Below are positions 20,150 to 32,860 of a stretch of DNA of 64,000 nt, piece after piece. The position numbers were made by a program, and so were the translations under genes. The stretch comes from Aquatica leii (taxonomy: Eukaryota; Arthropoda; Insecta; Coleoptera; Lampyridae). The notes under the pieces are model-generated. The model ran no database searches, was not told the origin of the DNA, and saw only the letters and a list, made by a program, of their open reading frames with translations. The stretch lies in NCBI GenBank assembly GCA_035610365.1, contig CM069439.1, positions 5,642,001 to 5,706,000 on the forward strand, in the 5' to 3' direction. Each line of letters starts with the position of its first letter. The first letter of the stretch is position 1.

Positions 20150-20786
20150 TCTTTAGCTGGTGTTGGCCGTCATGCGCATCGAATTCTGCCCAAGAATCTA
20201 AGATGTCGTGCGGCTTTTTGTAATTGACTGATTTGTCAATATTTATATGTTCCAAGTACTGACCAGGGTTTTTTTTTTGCTATAATAGCTCTCAGTGTGC
20301 CGATAACCACTGAAACCACCACTGCTGGTTTTTGCTATAATCGCTGGACTTCGATTTTTAAGTCCTGATAACGTGTGGTTTTTTCTAGTTTTTTTTCTTC
20401 GACTCAACTGTCACCAGGTATGGCTATATCGATTATCCATATCTTTTTCTTTTCTATCACTGTCAAGTCTGGCGTATTATGGTCTAAGATCTTATCCGTT
20501 TGAATTCTGAAATACCATAGTATTTTCACTTTTTCCTTTTCAACCACGTTGCAACTGCATTATGCCGTGTCTTATAGTCCGTCTGTGCAATTTTTGTACA
20601 TGAGCTGAGAATATGATCCATCATAATCAGATTCTTTGCATAATCTGCACTTTGAGTCCGTTGAGGCTTTTTCAACTTTTGCTTTAATTGCATTTGTTTG
20701 TATAGCTTGTTTTGATCAACTAGAATTAGGCCTTCTGCTTCTTTTTTTAATGTTCCATTTGTAAGCCAATACCAGGTCTTATCCAT
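20150..20786 (-). pseudogene. LINE ORF, Cys-His knuckle and C-terminal nuclease-like end
   Basis: The frame 20786-20526 reads TWYWLTNGTLKKEAEGLILV, then HILSSCTKIAQTDYKTRHNA and VATWLKR. Only part of the usual CxxC...HxxxxC knuckle survives (H and C in HILSSC). Continuing with shifts to about 20150 it gives ILDHNTPDLTVIEKK, IDIAIPGDS, VEEKKLEKTTRYQDLKIEVQ and VVIGTLRA. The 'PDxxVIxKK...IDxAIPGDxxVxxKxxEKxxxYxxLKxE' signature closes this family. A duplicated GCTATAAT(A/C)GCT segment near 20280 and 20334 lies in the last part. Loss of the Cys pair and the frameshifts mark it as dead. Confidence 0.85.
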
Positions 20787-20896
20787 ATCTACTTTTCCTT
20801 TAGTGTTTTTGAGAAATTGGCGATATAATGCTTTCTCTTGTCAGCTTTCTACCCTTGTTTTAATTACATTTTGTCGATAATCTTGTTTTGTTTTAT

Positions 20897-21304
20897 TTAC
20901 TTTGAGTAAATTTTTTTTTTGTAACTGCAATAAGCATTTGTTCTTGACTGTTTTGTACATAATCCGCCAATGCATGTTTCTACTTCTACTGTTTGATTAA
21001 CTTGCAATAACCCTCTACCTCCAGTTCGATGGGGTAGGCATAATCTATCAATATCACTATGTGGATGCAACGAATAACGGATTGTCATTAATTTTTCTTG
21101 TTTTTCTGTATAAAGTATCCAACTCAGCTTGAGTCTAGTTGATGATACCAACAGTGTACTTAAAACAGGTATTGCCCAAGTGTTGATGGCCTTGATAGTA
21201 TTCCTACCATTTAATTTTGCTTTTAATAGCTTTCGGGCCCTTTGTATGTATTCTTTACGGATAATGTTCTTAACTTGGCGATGTTTGATGTTATCAATTT
21301 GCAA
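20897..21304 (-). pseudogene. LINE ORF, post-polymerase linker
   Basis: This 135-codon open frame contains EYIQRARKLLKAKLNGRNTI, KAINTWAIPVLS, KLMTIRYSLHPHSDIDRLCL and PHRTGGRGLLQV. The 'LNGxNxIKAINTWAIPV' and 'HPxxDxDRLxLPRxxGGRGLLQ' blocks are highly typical of the segment between the polymerase and the Cys-His knuckle of this LINE family. It overlaps an unrelated plus-strand ORF that I regard as a shadow. The final ~30 codons, after VETCIGGL, look frameshifted. Confidence 0.85.
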
Positions 21305-21431
21305 AATAACAAGGTGTTTGTTTCTATTCCATCGTTGTTCATTATTTATCTTTTCTTAATTGCTACACTTGCACATTTTTCTAGTGCGAATTCCATAGAG
21401 ATATCTGTACTAAAGATTCGGACAATATTAG

Positions 21432-22050
21432 CTAATGACTGGATTTCTCATAAAGCTTCAAACCATCCATATAAAGTAACTTTGCAATTTTTGTTGAGTT
21501 TTTGGAAGTTTTATAGCCAAAGTTTGTTTTCTTCAAAATCATTGACAGGGGAACCATGGCAATCATAAACAATAGTGGTGATAATGAATCCTTGAAAGAT
21601 TCCTCTCTTGATGTTAGCCAGTTCATATTCTTCATTTCCAACAATTAGTTGTTTTCCATTTCTTCATCGCTTTTTCAACGAATACCGTAATGTTTTTAGT
21701 AATGCTTATTGTTTCCAAACATTTTATAATCCAATTGTGAAGCAATGAGTCAAATGCTTTTTTGTAGTCAATCCAGACCATATGTAAATTGGTTTTTCGA
21801 TTCTTGCAATTGTCTAGTATCATTTTGTGAATCAGAAGTTGATCTTTTGTACCTCTACTTTTTTGTTTATTTCTTTTCTGTTCTACCAGTTGACAATATG
21901 AATAATGTCGGCAAGCATGTTATTTGCCTGAAGTTTCCAGGTGTTACACCTTTTGCTGGATCTTTCTGGGTAGGATCAGTTTTACCAGTTGTTAACCATC
22001 GCTTATGTCTCCTTCTTGTAAAATTTTGTTGAATTACTTGGCTAATATCG
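21432..22050 (-). pseudogene. LINE reverse transcriptase, palm and fingers
   Basis: Blocks in order on the minus strand are LTTGKTDPTQKDPAKGVTPG then [17 protein letters not shown] (about 22000-21890), [20 protein letters not shown] (about 21780-21720, with the first catalytic Asp), ESFKDSLSPLLFMIAMVPLS (about 21600-21545) and KLLYMDGLKLYEKSS (about 21480-21435). In the last, the expected YMDD has become YMDG, losing the second catalytic Asp. RGIFQGDSLSPL is the usual form of the third block; here it is ESFKDSLSPL. So the polymerase would be inactive even without the frameshifts. Confidence 0.9.
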
Positions 22051-22059
22051 GATGTAGAC

Positions 22060-22850
22060 TAGTTAGATATTTGGGCCAAAAGCCATCCAATTGGTCATTA
22101 CCGGGTGATGTCCTGTTTTTAACTTTTGTCGCACGTTTTTTAATCATTTCTGTTGTTATAGTAAAATCTTGCATTTAATTTTCACAAAAGTCCTTTTCAA
22201 ATTCTTTTATCTATCCAGCATGTTGTTTAAAATGTTTCTCATTTTCCCATAGATCTCACCAAAACTGGTTTGTTTCATTCTTATCAGGTTTTTCACCTTT
22301 TGATTGGCTGTGCCAGTTTATGCTTTGATAAAATCGTCTTTGGTCTGATTGGAAAAGCTGCTTTTGTCTTAATTGGATGATTCGTGCTTTATAACGCTCT
22401 ATTTTTTGGTTGTTGCTGTTATCTGCTGTTTTAAAATCTGATGATTTTGCTGGTCTTGTTGGCTTGCTTTTTTGTTACTGCTGTACTGTAAGCAAGTTGC
22501 TTGGTTTGCTCCAAGGATGTTATTGGACTTGTGGTGCAAGATCTTTTTTGGCACCACTGTTTGTCTTTCTGCAGATGATTGTGCATGTATCATTATTTTT
22601 TTCTTTTAAATGTTGTCGTAAATTCAAATCTGCAGTTCTTTTAATACTGATTTGTGTCAGTAGTGGTTTAGTAGTTGTTTCTTCTTCAATTCTGCTATTT
22701 TTGTCATACAATATTTATGTTTCGTGCATGCCACTAGTCACTTCAAAACTGCCTTCAGTTGTTTCTACGGTTGGCTATATTTCTTCATGTTTACAATTTT
22801 TCGAATTTGCTCTAGTTTTGCATCACTAAACACTTTATTTCGTATTATAA
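22060..22850 (-). pseudogene. LINE ORF, N-terminal region
   Basis: The minus strand gives KNSRIEEETTTKPLLTQISI and NLRQHLKEKNNDTC within an open frame at 22711-22520. Further on come KARIIQLRQKQLFQSDQRRF (about 22390-22330) and KMRNILNNMLDR (about 22230). A Lys/Gln-rich helix running into a 'RQKxLFxxDxRxFYxxL' block is what precedes the polymerase in this LINE family. The frame is broken several times. No endonuclease is visible upstream of the polymerase within the similarity that I can follow. Confidence 0.7.
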
Positions 22851-22869
22851 AACGCCTGTCCAAAGTTCA

Positions 22870-23411
22870 AAATTTGGTTGTCGCATAAATAATTTGCTTT
22901 CACAGTTTCTAAATTTCACTTCAATATTCGTATTTGTTTTTAAGTTATTGATTTTTGATATGAGTATGTACCTATTCGCCCCATTACGTCATTCAAATTT
23001 GAATATTATTTTGAAACAACGAAAACTAAAAGACTTGTTTTAAATTATACGTGAAGTTGTGTATTAAATGTGTGCTCGTATTTCTCATCTAAATTCATCT
23101 TTAAAATCGATCTATAAGTCTCAAAACATTTGGGTCATTTTAATTCAGCTTGTAAATATATGTTTACATTCATTAGGTAAAGAACGTACTTCTGTTTTTG
23201 CTGAAAAAACTCCACCCACGTCTGCGACAATCTAGACACGTGACAATCATGAGGCATGTTTGTCACATTAGAGCACGAATGTGACATATCAATAAAACAT
23301 TATTACATTAATAAAACAAGTACAATTTGTGAATATACATTTCTATACTAATTTTTAGTCGAATAAAAATCATGTCTTCAATAGGTAAAACCTCATTTAA
23401 TCTTAAGTGTG
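22870..23411. other. AT-rich spacer
   Basis: I recognise nothing between the LINE 5' end and the mariner terminus. Confidence 0.4.
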
Positions 23412-23962
23412 TACGGTTGTTCAATAAGTGTCTATAATAGAAATAAAAACACGATTTTATGGCTTGAAATGATTTTTATTATTCAATATATTCTCCCAGA
23501 AGCTCAAAGCTCCGGAAGGTTTGCAAAATACTCGTCTAGAGCAGCTACAACTTCATCATTAGACGAAAAATGCTTTCTACGCATGAATTTTTTGAGGCGT
23601 GAGAACAGCCAGAAGGAGCCAAATCAGGTGAATAAGGGGGATGTTCAAGCAATTCATACTTTAATTCATTAATTTTCGCCATGGTTAAAACACTTTTGTG
23701 AGCAGGTGCATTGTCTTGATGAAACATGATTTTTTTTCTTTTGCAAACCGGGTATTTTAACCAATTTTTTATCCAACTAATCTAAAAGTTTGCAATAATA
23801 TTCATAGTTAATTGTTTTGCCAGTTTGGAGATAATCCACCATCAAAACTCTTTTTGCATCCCAAAAAACTGATATAGCCTCCTTGGCCGATTTTTGAACT
23901 CGTTTAGCAGCCGAAGTACACGACACTCTAGCTTCTTGTTTTGATTCAAGATCATGGTGGTG
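23412..23962 (-). pseudogene. mariner-type transposase, 5'-truncated
   Basis: The terminal sequence CGGTTGTTCAATAAGTG begins at 23414 right after a TA dinucleotide, the mariner target. Reading leftwards from 23962 the minus strand gives HHDLESKQEARVSCTSAAKR, AISVFWDAKRVLMVDYLQTG, MFHQDNAPAHKSVLTMAKI and LLEHPPYSPDLAPS. The QDNAPAHKS motif carries the second catalytic Asp, and PPYSPDLAPSD the third. The frame breaks at about 23590, just after LAPS. Everything before HHDLESK, including the first catalytic Asp motif and the DNA-binding domain, is missing, and no matching second terminal repeat is seen near 23962. Confidence 0.9.
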
Positions 23963-26900
23963 AATCTACGTATAAAATCCTTTTTTTTTTATCTGCGTTA
24001 CTTGACGATTCATGATTGTTTTAGAATCTCAGCACTGTATAAAAAAGTTTTTGAACTAGATTTTAATAACAAATGTTATGAAATTCGGAATGTTATATTT
24101 TTCATAGATTTTACCGAAAGTTCTTTCACTTTAGTGATTCGTATTAACAAATTATGTTACATTTAAAACATAATAACAAAATGGAAACAATGTTTCTCTA
24201 CCTGACTGGATCTGTTTCTCTTGTTTTTCCTCTTTTTTCCATTTCGTATTATATCTGAAAAGCTTTAATAAGAACGTTTACGTGTTTTGTAATCTACAAA
24301 AGGCAAGAATCTGTACCATAATTTAAACAAAATTGGAATTGTAAGTGGCATTTTTTGAGCGTGCTCAACAAAACTAATTTTTTAGTGAGATACAAAAAAA
24401 GTCTTGTCTTGTTTTATACTTGATTCTATTATTATTAGTAAAATATATCGATAAAGAAACCACAAAATATGATACAATTTAAACTATGGATTAATGTAAA
24501 TCTAATCACAGAAATTTCTCATACACATTTTGAATGAAAGTATTTATTTATTGTTTCTTCCTGTAGATAAAGCAGATTTTGTAATAGTAAATAACTCATT
24601 TAAATTATTGGAAAATTATGTTAAAACAACAAATGTTATTAATAGATTTTGTTTAATCGATTCATTACAATTTACTTGTTGAAACATGTTACAGCAATAG
24701 AATTGAAACACATGGATGGGAGCAATTTGTTATTGTTTGTGACACACTTATAAAGTTTTTATCAACCGAAAAATATTTTATAATAAAGACGAAAAAATTG
24801 AAATTGAATCTTGTAAGTCTAAGTTCATTAGACGGCATTTCTTCGCTTACTATTGGTTTAATTACTAAAGAGTTGCTAATACATATCGGAATGCTTTCAT
24901 TATTATTTATCTGCTTGTTTTATATTTAGCTTTGTAAAGTTGCAGATTATGAATTCTTAAAGGATTTGATTATGAAAGTGGAAATAGAATAATGTAACAA
25001 AGATGTTCTATGATTTTTTTTATAAAAAGATGTAACCACTAACTGTCTTTGAAAACGGAGAATTGCAAGTTATTAAATTTTACTTTAACGATTCGAATGA
25101 ACGTATCAATGTCTTTGAGAACAGACCGTAATTTTTGGTATCGTGTTTAAATTAACATTAGCTTATTTTTTACAAATGACATTGTCGCTAATCTCCAAAG
25201 GACAGTTACAGGTGAACACGGAAATTATTTTCTAAGACATTTAGTGTTACATTAAGTCGAGCAGAGCAGTGATAAAATCTAATAATACCATTTATTATGT
25301 CCACTCTGTATCACATTAAATAAAACTTAGAGCAGTGGGTTGGTGTAGCAAAGGTAGGCGTTAAGCATATTTTATTTAACATTTATTATTAGAAAGCTTC
25401 GTGTTTGAGTAAATAGTATACGACAGAATGTAACTTATCTTTTTGTCTTTTTATCGTTTTTTAATTATAAATGCATATTTTGTGTTTTTATATAGAACAG
25501 GAAGAAAACGACGTATTATCAAAAATAATTTAGTATCTTTTGCCGAGAAAATCGTGCTAATTCCAATTGTCAGTTAGTGAAAAAAGCTACTAATTTTTTT
25601 CAGATTTTTGGAATTTGCTCTAAAATAGATTTTTTTATTTTTAATGCATACCAAACCAACATTTTATTATTGTGTATAAACTGTGCCTCTAGATTTAGAT
25701 AAAATGCCCGTAAGTTAATTTTTTTTGTTAAATTATTTAAGGTAAGGTGTAAATAATTAGAAGGATTACAAAGCGAACGTGTATTTACTAATTATGTTTT
25801 AATGATAAAACTGTTGTAAATAAATCCGTTTATATGCTTTTCCCGTTCATAATACCACATTTAACCCTGTGGTTTTGAAATTTTATGAAAGTATTATAAT
25901 AGTTGAGGATAATTAAAGGACTAAAATAGCGCATAAGTGAAAAGTAATTTAGATATTGTTGATTTAACTGGACATTTCTGAGGTAACAGCACTAGATTCT
26001 ATGTAAATGTATGTTTAACGTCATTATTAAATATTTAATTTCGAATCCAGTATTTACACGCTAGAAAGACCTCAAACACACAAGCTTGTGTCCCTAAAAT
26101 GAACAATCCCCTTTTCATTCTGAATAAGTAATTTATAGTCTATTTCGTTGTCTACATTTTTACCAAATATTTAAGGTTAAAAAACACATTTATAGAGGAA
26201 AAGCGTGTTTTTGGACATCGTATATTACCCGTCAGAAATTAAAATTACTCACGGCACATTTAAGAAGGCTAAAACTGTGGCGAAATCTCAACCCTCCTTA
26301 ACATTTATGTTACTTTAACCTCATTTTTAATCGACCCGCTAATTTATACGCCGAGCATATTTTTTTCAAATTCCGTGTTACAAGGATATTATGGTAGAAA
26401 CACAATTAATATTTGTAAAACGGAAAGACACGTTACATTTTCGTGTTGGCGTGATTCATTAAAATTCGTGGCAAACTATGTTACACAATCTTTAGATTAT
26501 TTTGATCTACCGAATATTATTAGTATATTATGGGTTTTAGTCGTGTTTCCTGTTTTTTTGAAATTTCCGAAAATTTGTTTAATATATAAATTAGTTTGTA
26601 TTGCTTATTCCTATTTTTGTTATATAATTACAAAGTACCTGTCGGTATTTTTGTTGAATATTTATAACTGATTAGTAGATACTTTTCCATTATTTAGGAT
26701 AGGAAGTTGTTGACATTCTTTATGGAAATTATTTTGAATATAAAATGTAACTAAAGGTACTACATTGCATGAGCGTAATTGTTCAATTTTTATCAGCATT
26801 GGAAATTACCTATAATTTCATGGAATTAAGAATTTAAAGTGAACGAATTATTTCATAATCGTACATTAATTTATTAAATTTGCAATTTTTATAACCTGTG

Positions 26901-29900
26901 GAAATCCGTGGATTTGTTAAAATTATAATTACAATGTGGTCGCTCAAATTAAGTTATTTTACTCACCCATAGAAATTCAAAAATTTTCGTGATCAAAATT
27001 ATGTGTTATTATCAAATGATTTAAAGTCACCGAAAGGGATATGATAAAAGTGTGTTGTTTTATTACGTCTAAAATTATACCAGTATTAAGTCAAAACCTT
27101 TTATTTAAAACCCGGTTCTTTGCTGTATCCTCAAATGAAATTGTAGACTTCTTCAATTCTAAACACTTGTTTGATGATACCCTTTTTTCTGATGGCAAAT
27201 CGTATTGATAGAAAAAATACACGGTACCCTGAAACATTTGTTTAGGTGGTTCAGAAACGACCGGTGAATAATTTATTAGATTATTTCCTAACAATACTGA
27301 TCGATTGAATAGACACTGGGAAAATGTTTTTTTAGCAAATCATGTATATTAGCTGGAGAGTATACTGATTTTCACAGAAGCATTTATACTACCGAGTGAT
27401 TGTTTTTTTAAAATGATTTATTTTTTAAAGTAAAATAAATTAGTGCATGTTGATTACAAAGCGAGGCAATTTTATAGAAAAAGGATTTTTAAAGTATGAC
27501 TTTTGCAGCGGTTGTGAGGAAATTTTCTTTCTTTAATGACTGAAAATCTAGAGAAATAAATTTGCCTAGCAATTACATATCGATTTTGGAACAGGAAGTA
27601 ATATTCTTTAGTGTTTGCTAATGAAAAAAATAGTTGCACAATAATATTACTGATATTAATGTATAAAAATAAAGGTTAATGACTATAATTTTAAGGTTGC
27701 ATGTTGAATTATTGGTTATAACGGGTATTTATTTTATATTTGTGCCTCCCTGATCGTAATTTAAGGTTGTTTCGGCTAATTTTGAACGTACGTTGAATGC
27801 CAAAGAAAAATGTGCGAGTAGATCATGAATACGGCGGCAACTAGCGAAAATAGTAACCACAACAGGGGTATTAAAATAAATCTTAATAAAATACGAGAAG
27901 CATTTTCTTTTGTTTGTTTAGTAGTTTATATAAATTTTCGTGGGACTTACGCTTCCCTTTTTCGTTATCGCGGTATAAATAACCTATGATCTAGTTTTAC
28001 TAGACAACTCTTGCACGGAACTACTAATTTTCCTATATTTCAGGCCATCAGATATTTCGTGTTCTGCTATTAATTTCTGTAGCATATGTTAAAGCAATAC
28101 AAATTCCAACGGCGTCTACTTATTTAATTTATATTCGCGTTAATATTTAGAGATCTCGGGCTCGTTAAAAGTTTCCTCCTTGACGTTATATATAACGTGT
28201 AAATCACTTTGGACATTAAGGGCAATTACGCGCGTATTTGTTGGGCATTACATAGCTAGTAACATACAAATACACATCTTTGTCGCTTTGATGATACGTC
28301 TAAAATGACAGCGACAATTTTTTGGCTTCGTATGTTTATATACGTCGCCTATTGTTATCTAACATATCTGTTACGTTTAAAGATGTTTTTCTTGTATCTT
28401 AAGACCCGTTTCGATGTTTAGAAAAAGAATTGTGTAAACGACATTTAACGCGTAAGAATTAAAGTGCGTTCTTTTATGGGTCTTCCTATTGCCGTATTAC
28501 ATAAAATTGAAATTAACGATCTTTTTTATGAAACCTTTTATATGTTCGTTTATTAACCCTATAAACAATTTTCCAAGTGTATATGTGTATTATAACTCGC
28601 CGTTTTTCTTGTTAAAAATTTGTCTTAATATTAATTTATTTTCTTTATAAAATACAAATAAACGCGTACTTAAATAAAGTTTTATCGAATTGGGTACAAC
28701 ATAAAGTTTTGGATTGCACAAACGCATTTTTAATACTTAAGTATTGTATTAGATTCGATACTCGTCGTGGGCGTTTATTGCAAACTTTAGTTGGCCGTAG
28801 GCTTACTTAATGGAAGCTTCGTTAATAACTTGATTGGATCCGGTATAGTCATAATTAAAAAATAATTAGAAACGCGATAACATTTACCAGTAGGTGCATT
28901 TTGCTTGTGCTTTATTTCAGTTACATTTTATTGGTCATAAATAATATATAAATCACTTTTACCTTCCAAAGTAAATAAGCGTTTTCGCTTTCTATCATTA
29001 ATTAAACTCTTCATATGCTTTATATTCCGGAATGGAAATTTTCAATTAAAATATTATTAAAAGTCCTCTGGCGGAACCTGTGTACGTTACAACAGGCGAG
29101 AGAGGGAGTAAAAAATACACGTTGAAATCGTGAAATATTAAAAACACAAAAATTGAGTATTTTATTTTTGAAGACAGTGTAGGTACTAGAAGATAATTTA
29201 AATTTAAATTGGTATTTAGTACGTTCGCGAAGAATGCTAATTTACCAACATAACAGCATTTAATTTGACTATTTCGATTTGAAATTGTTACATAAATTTT
29301 GGAATAATCCACGAAATAACGTGCGTGGAACTCGCAAATTAAAAAATGCAAATATTTTCTTATAGAGGTAATTAACAATATTTCGAGAAAGTTTTTGGTA
29401 ATGGTATTTGTCGGTGTTTTTTCTAATGAAAATTGCGTATTGTTTTTTTAATTTTAGAACTAACGGATTGTATAAATTAGGAATGAGATTGTTACAATTG
29501 TGTGTATGTACGCTTAGCTATATTGACTTCAGAGGGAAATATTTCATAATTCTATTAGGGCTTGATTGCATAGTTTACCCTTTGCCATTATGCAGGCGTA
29601 AATAACGCCCCTCTTACTCTAATACCACTTTCATTATTAACTAATCCGTTGACGTGCAGACACAACAAGGGATGGAGAATAGCTGAAAGCTTGTTTTATT
29701 TCGCCTCGATCAATGTGCCTTGCCTGTGTTTAACATGCCCTATATCTGATGGCGTCAGTTTGTTGTTATCGATTTTGTATACTTTTTTATTATTGCAATG
29801 CTAAGCATTGATAGAAATTTTGTGTACTTTATATCGTAATGTAAACTACACGCCGCGCCAAAACCAAAACTTTCTATGATATACTGTCTAAACTTTTCAG

Positions 29901-32590
29901 AATAGAGTTACAAAATGGGAATTCAACAAACTTCTCAGATTTATGTAAGAAATATGAAGTAGATTGATGTCTTGCTCGCTCTTTTTGCGTATGGTAAACG
30001 ACGCGAAAAAAATTACTATCGATTATATTCTAATTTTGAGATCAAAAGGTGTCAAAAACTGTTAAAATTTGTTGACATTATAAATTATCTGGTACAACAA
30101 AGAATTTTGCTTTTAAAATCCGTGACAATTGTGTTATTTGGGTAGGTATCCATACATTGACGTGACAATCGAAAACTGCCAGTTATTGATACATACAAAC
30201 TTTGGTACTTCTCAATCTATTTTTTTACTTAATTTATCGCTTAACTGAAAATTTCAACACACCTTTTTATTCCATATTATCGTATACCCGTTTTTAATAA
30301 TGCGATTTATATAAGTAAATATAATATTCATAAACTTCCAAAAAGATTCCAATTTAAAACGGCAAATTGAGAATTTTTGCGAAATTGTTAAAATTAAATT
30401 TAGGAAGTAGGTACAAATTAAATACGAAGAAGAGAATATCCGCCCTTTAATTTTTTTAGTTACCAGGACATGAAGAATTTAAGCGAAAATTTTAATCCCG
30501 GAACGGTTTTAATTGGATAATCAAATTTTACAATTGTGAAGTCTGAATATAACATTGACTTAGTTATCACTCATCTTTTGGCATTTCCGTACATTCTTGT
30601 AATGGGAATCATTTATAATAACAAATTAAATTACGAAGACCTTAACTTGAAAATGGATTCTCTTCTCATCTTTGCGCGTATTAAATTCCCAAAAATTAAA
30701 TTTATATAATATCTGATACCTTCAACAATGTCAAGTTTAAAAGTAAATAAGCGATTAATTAGTAATTATATTCAAAACTTCTAGGTGTTGAATTTTTTCT
30801 CGTATTTACTTTGTTAAATTCTGTTAAATCGTACAAATCTTTTACTTAGACTTTTCTTAACGTTTTTTGTACTTATTTGAGATACAATAATTAAATGTGT
30901 TAATTAAAAGGGTTCAAACGTAAGGCAAACATTTAACCAATACAGGATGATAAAGCTTGAAACAAAAAAATCTTTAAGTTTTCGTTTTAATTCGCCCACT
31001 CTTGGTAGATTCAGTACTTATTTCAGTATTTTACTAATTAGTTTCCAAGTTTACATCAATTAGTATTTTAAAGAAATTGTTGTATACATTGATTAGGTAA
31101 TAGATGTTTAGATTTTAATGTGCAAAGAGTCTAAAGGTGTCGTTGGCTCGCGTAATGTATTTACTATTGACTAAATGCGCATGATTTTAATTTGCACTGA
31201 AAATAACAGACAACAGAAGGATCATAGACTTAATTTTAATAATTGCATAAAATGATAACTAAACATAATTTCATAAGAATGGATACAAATTAGATGAATC
31301 CAATGTATCATGAAATGACATTTTTGTAATCTGGTGTTGTTCCACATCTTTTAAATTATTCTTATGTGCAGAACTTTAAAGTCTTCTACATTTGTAACAC
31401 CAGGTTAGTCACAATGTTAGTAACGACAAGTTTATGATCTATACGATATGACACTTTATGCTTTGTATCGTAATGATCTTTGTAGCATTTTTTTATTATG
31501 TTTTCAGACATCTTTGTTTTTACCACGCTTAAGTACAGTGCCTTTTTAAACTGTAATAAGCTTAGCATCCATCCTTTCGTCTTGGACGTTTTGTTAAAGG
31601 AGAACGTATCAATTAAAACTACTAGAACTAATTATCATTAAAAACCATGCAGCCCTGGAATGAGATTTTGAGATCGTGGTGGAAATATCACTCCTTTGTC
31701 AAATAATTCTTGAAGAAATTGATCTTCAGCTAGCCAAGTACGATAATTATTCATGTGTACAAAAGTTTGCTGTGGATTGTCGCTTTCAAATGTTTTTATT
31801 AAAGAAACGATTAACTAAAACTCCTTTAAGTTGTCTGAAAATATGGGTATAAAGTGTGATTTTTGTGCAAATGGGGAACAGGAACTGCAACGCTTGTTGT
31901 TGGTGATATACATCTCTAGATATATAACGTCAAGAAGTTCGTTTTGGTCAATTGAGCTAAGAGGTGCAAAAGTATCAAAAATAATTTTTATTAAGTCAAA
32001 TAGTTGCCCGTTAGTTTTGGCGGTTAGTCTAATAAATATTAAAGTTTGTAGTTAAGATAAGAGCTGCAAAATCTGCAGTTCCGATCATATCAGTGTACAA
32101 AAATAAAAAAGGAATTGAATTGAAAATGGAGCTTTTTGTTTTCTATTTAAACATAAAATACAATGATTTGTGTAGTAGACTAGCTTTTCTAAACTTTACA
32201 TTTTTTCTAATAATTTTGAGATGGCTGTTGCTGAAGCAGAACCTAGCTTTTTTACACTAAAGCAGTTGAAAACATTTCTTAAGAATTGAATCTGTGCGTA
32301 TAGATTAACTAGAAATCTTCATTTATACAAACGTAATTAAAGTTTGGCAATCCAAATTTTGTAGAACTCGTATTCTGAGACGCATTGGAAAGCGTCATTA
32401 TCACACTATTAAAAAAGGTTGTACTGAATTAATTTTATTTATTTTAAACTGTGACTGCAAAACAGAAATTCAAATCTTATTCGTCTTAATTTCTTTTCGA
32501 GTAGTTACTTATGTTGATAATAATCTGCAAACTTTTTGTTTTTGTGTTTCTATGAGCGAATTTGATACTAAAATAAAACCATCTACTAAG
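23963..32590. other. Long AT-rich stretch without recognised genes
   Basis: ORFs are short and of random character. A possible coding relic lies near 24680-25110 on the plus strand (fragments such as AIELKHMDGSNLLLFV and LPLTVFENGELQVIKF with poor continuity). Another sits at 31648-31812 on the minus strand, listed separately. An ORF of 98 codons at 26375-26671 shows no recognisable motif. No tRNA- or rRNA-like sequence was noticed. It could be intergenic or intronic. Confidence 0.4.
31648..31812 (-). other. Open 55-codon segment, unknown protein
   Basis: On the minus strand a frame open from about 31812 to two consecutive stops at about 31648 reads LIKTFESDNPQQTFVHMNNY, RTWLAEDQFLQELFDKG and VIFPPRSQNLIPG. 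The amino-acid make-up (Trp, Pro, Asp, Gln) is more protein-like than other short frames nearby. I do not recognise it. A minus-strand frame follows at 31568-31386 and could be a shifted continuation. There is no clear splice pattern. I infer a fragment of an unidentified repeat or an old pseudogene. Confidence 0.25.
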
Positions 32591-32596
32591 ATTGGG

Positions 32597-32830
32597 TCAA
32601 ATTACCAAAGCTTTGCTTATTTTTGTAAGGTGTTTCACAGAACATAACAAATGTATCCATTTCTTTCTAATTTCTTCATAGTTGAAAACTTTAGAACTTA
32701 ACTCTTTAGAGGTTTTTGGTTGGATGTTTGGTACCTTTTTTTTAATATCGATAGCAACCGTTTCATAGTATTCCATAAAAATGTTAGCTACAACAGGCGA
32801 TAGAGGAGAACTCATAGCAGCACCAGAATC
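32597..32830 (-). pseudogene. Second Penelope-like family: reverse transcriptase fragment
   Basis: The minus strand reads FYEQDSGAAMSSPLSPVVAN then IFMEYYETVAIDIKKK. 'FYxQxxGAAMGSPLSPVVANIFMEYFE' is the signature of Penelope-like reverse transcriptases; here the G after AAM is S. The 25 or so codons upstream in this open frame come from sequence across the inverted repeat and are not Penelope. The YVDD box, which should follow the palm helix, is not found: similarity fades after KKVPNIQPKT. The sequence differs clearly from the copies at 795-4845 (which lack 'LSPV' or carry other residues), so it is another lineage. Confidence 0.8.
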
Positions 32831-32860
32831 TTGTTCGTAAAACTTTCTGGTGCTGCTATG
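32813..32860. repeat. Perfect 16-bp inverted repeat at the Penelope junction
   Basis: CATAGCAGCACCAGAA (32813-32828) and TTCTGGTGCTGCTATG (32845-32860) are exact reverse complements separated by 16 nt. Each arm encodes SGAAM of a Penelope reverse transcriptase on its own strand, so the hairpin is the meeting point of two head-to-head copies. Confidence 0.9.

Larger units (their letters stand above)
20150..22850 (-). mobile_element. Non-LTR retrotransposon (LINE), minus strand, decayed
   Basis: Reading leftwards from about 22830 the minus strand shows a charged N-terminal part, the reverse-transcriptase fingers and palm (22050-21430), a long C-terminal linker (21304-20897) and a CCHC-plus-PDxxxxD-like end (20786-20150). 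The order RT, linker, Cys-His knuckle, then a 'PD(L/I)xVIxKK ... IDIAIPGDS' block resembles LINEs in which a restriction-like nuclease follows the polymerase, but I cannot assign the clade. I recognise the family as a common invertebrate repeat usually annotated as an uncharacterised RT protein. Multiple stops and frameshifts make it inactive. Confidence 0.88.

Noticed and set aside
21129..21568. Plus-strand ORFs opposite the LINE
   Set aside because: They are shadows of the minus-strand LINE, whose conserved blocks explain the open frames.
22410..22829. 139-codon plus-strand ORF rich in Leu, Val and Cys
   Set aside because: It is the antisense reading of the LINE N-terminal region, which has the expected Lys/Gln-rich coding sequence on the other strand.
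27091..27294. 67-codon minus-strand ORF with a protein-like composition
   Set aside because: No known motif, no splice signals and no recognisable neighbours; length is within chance expectation.
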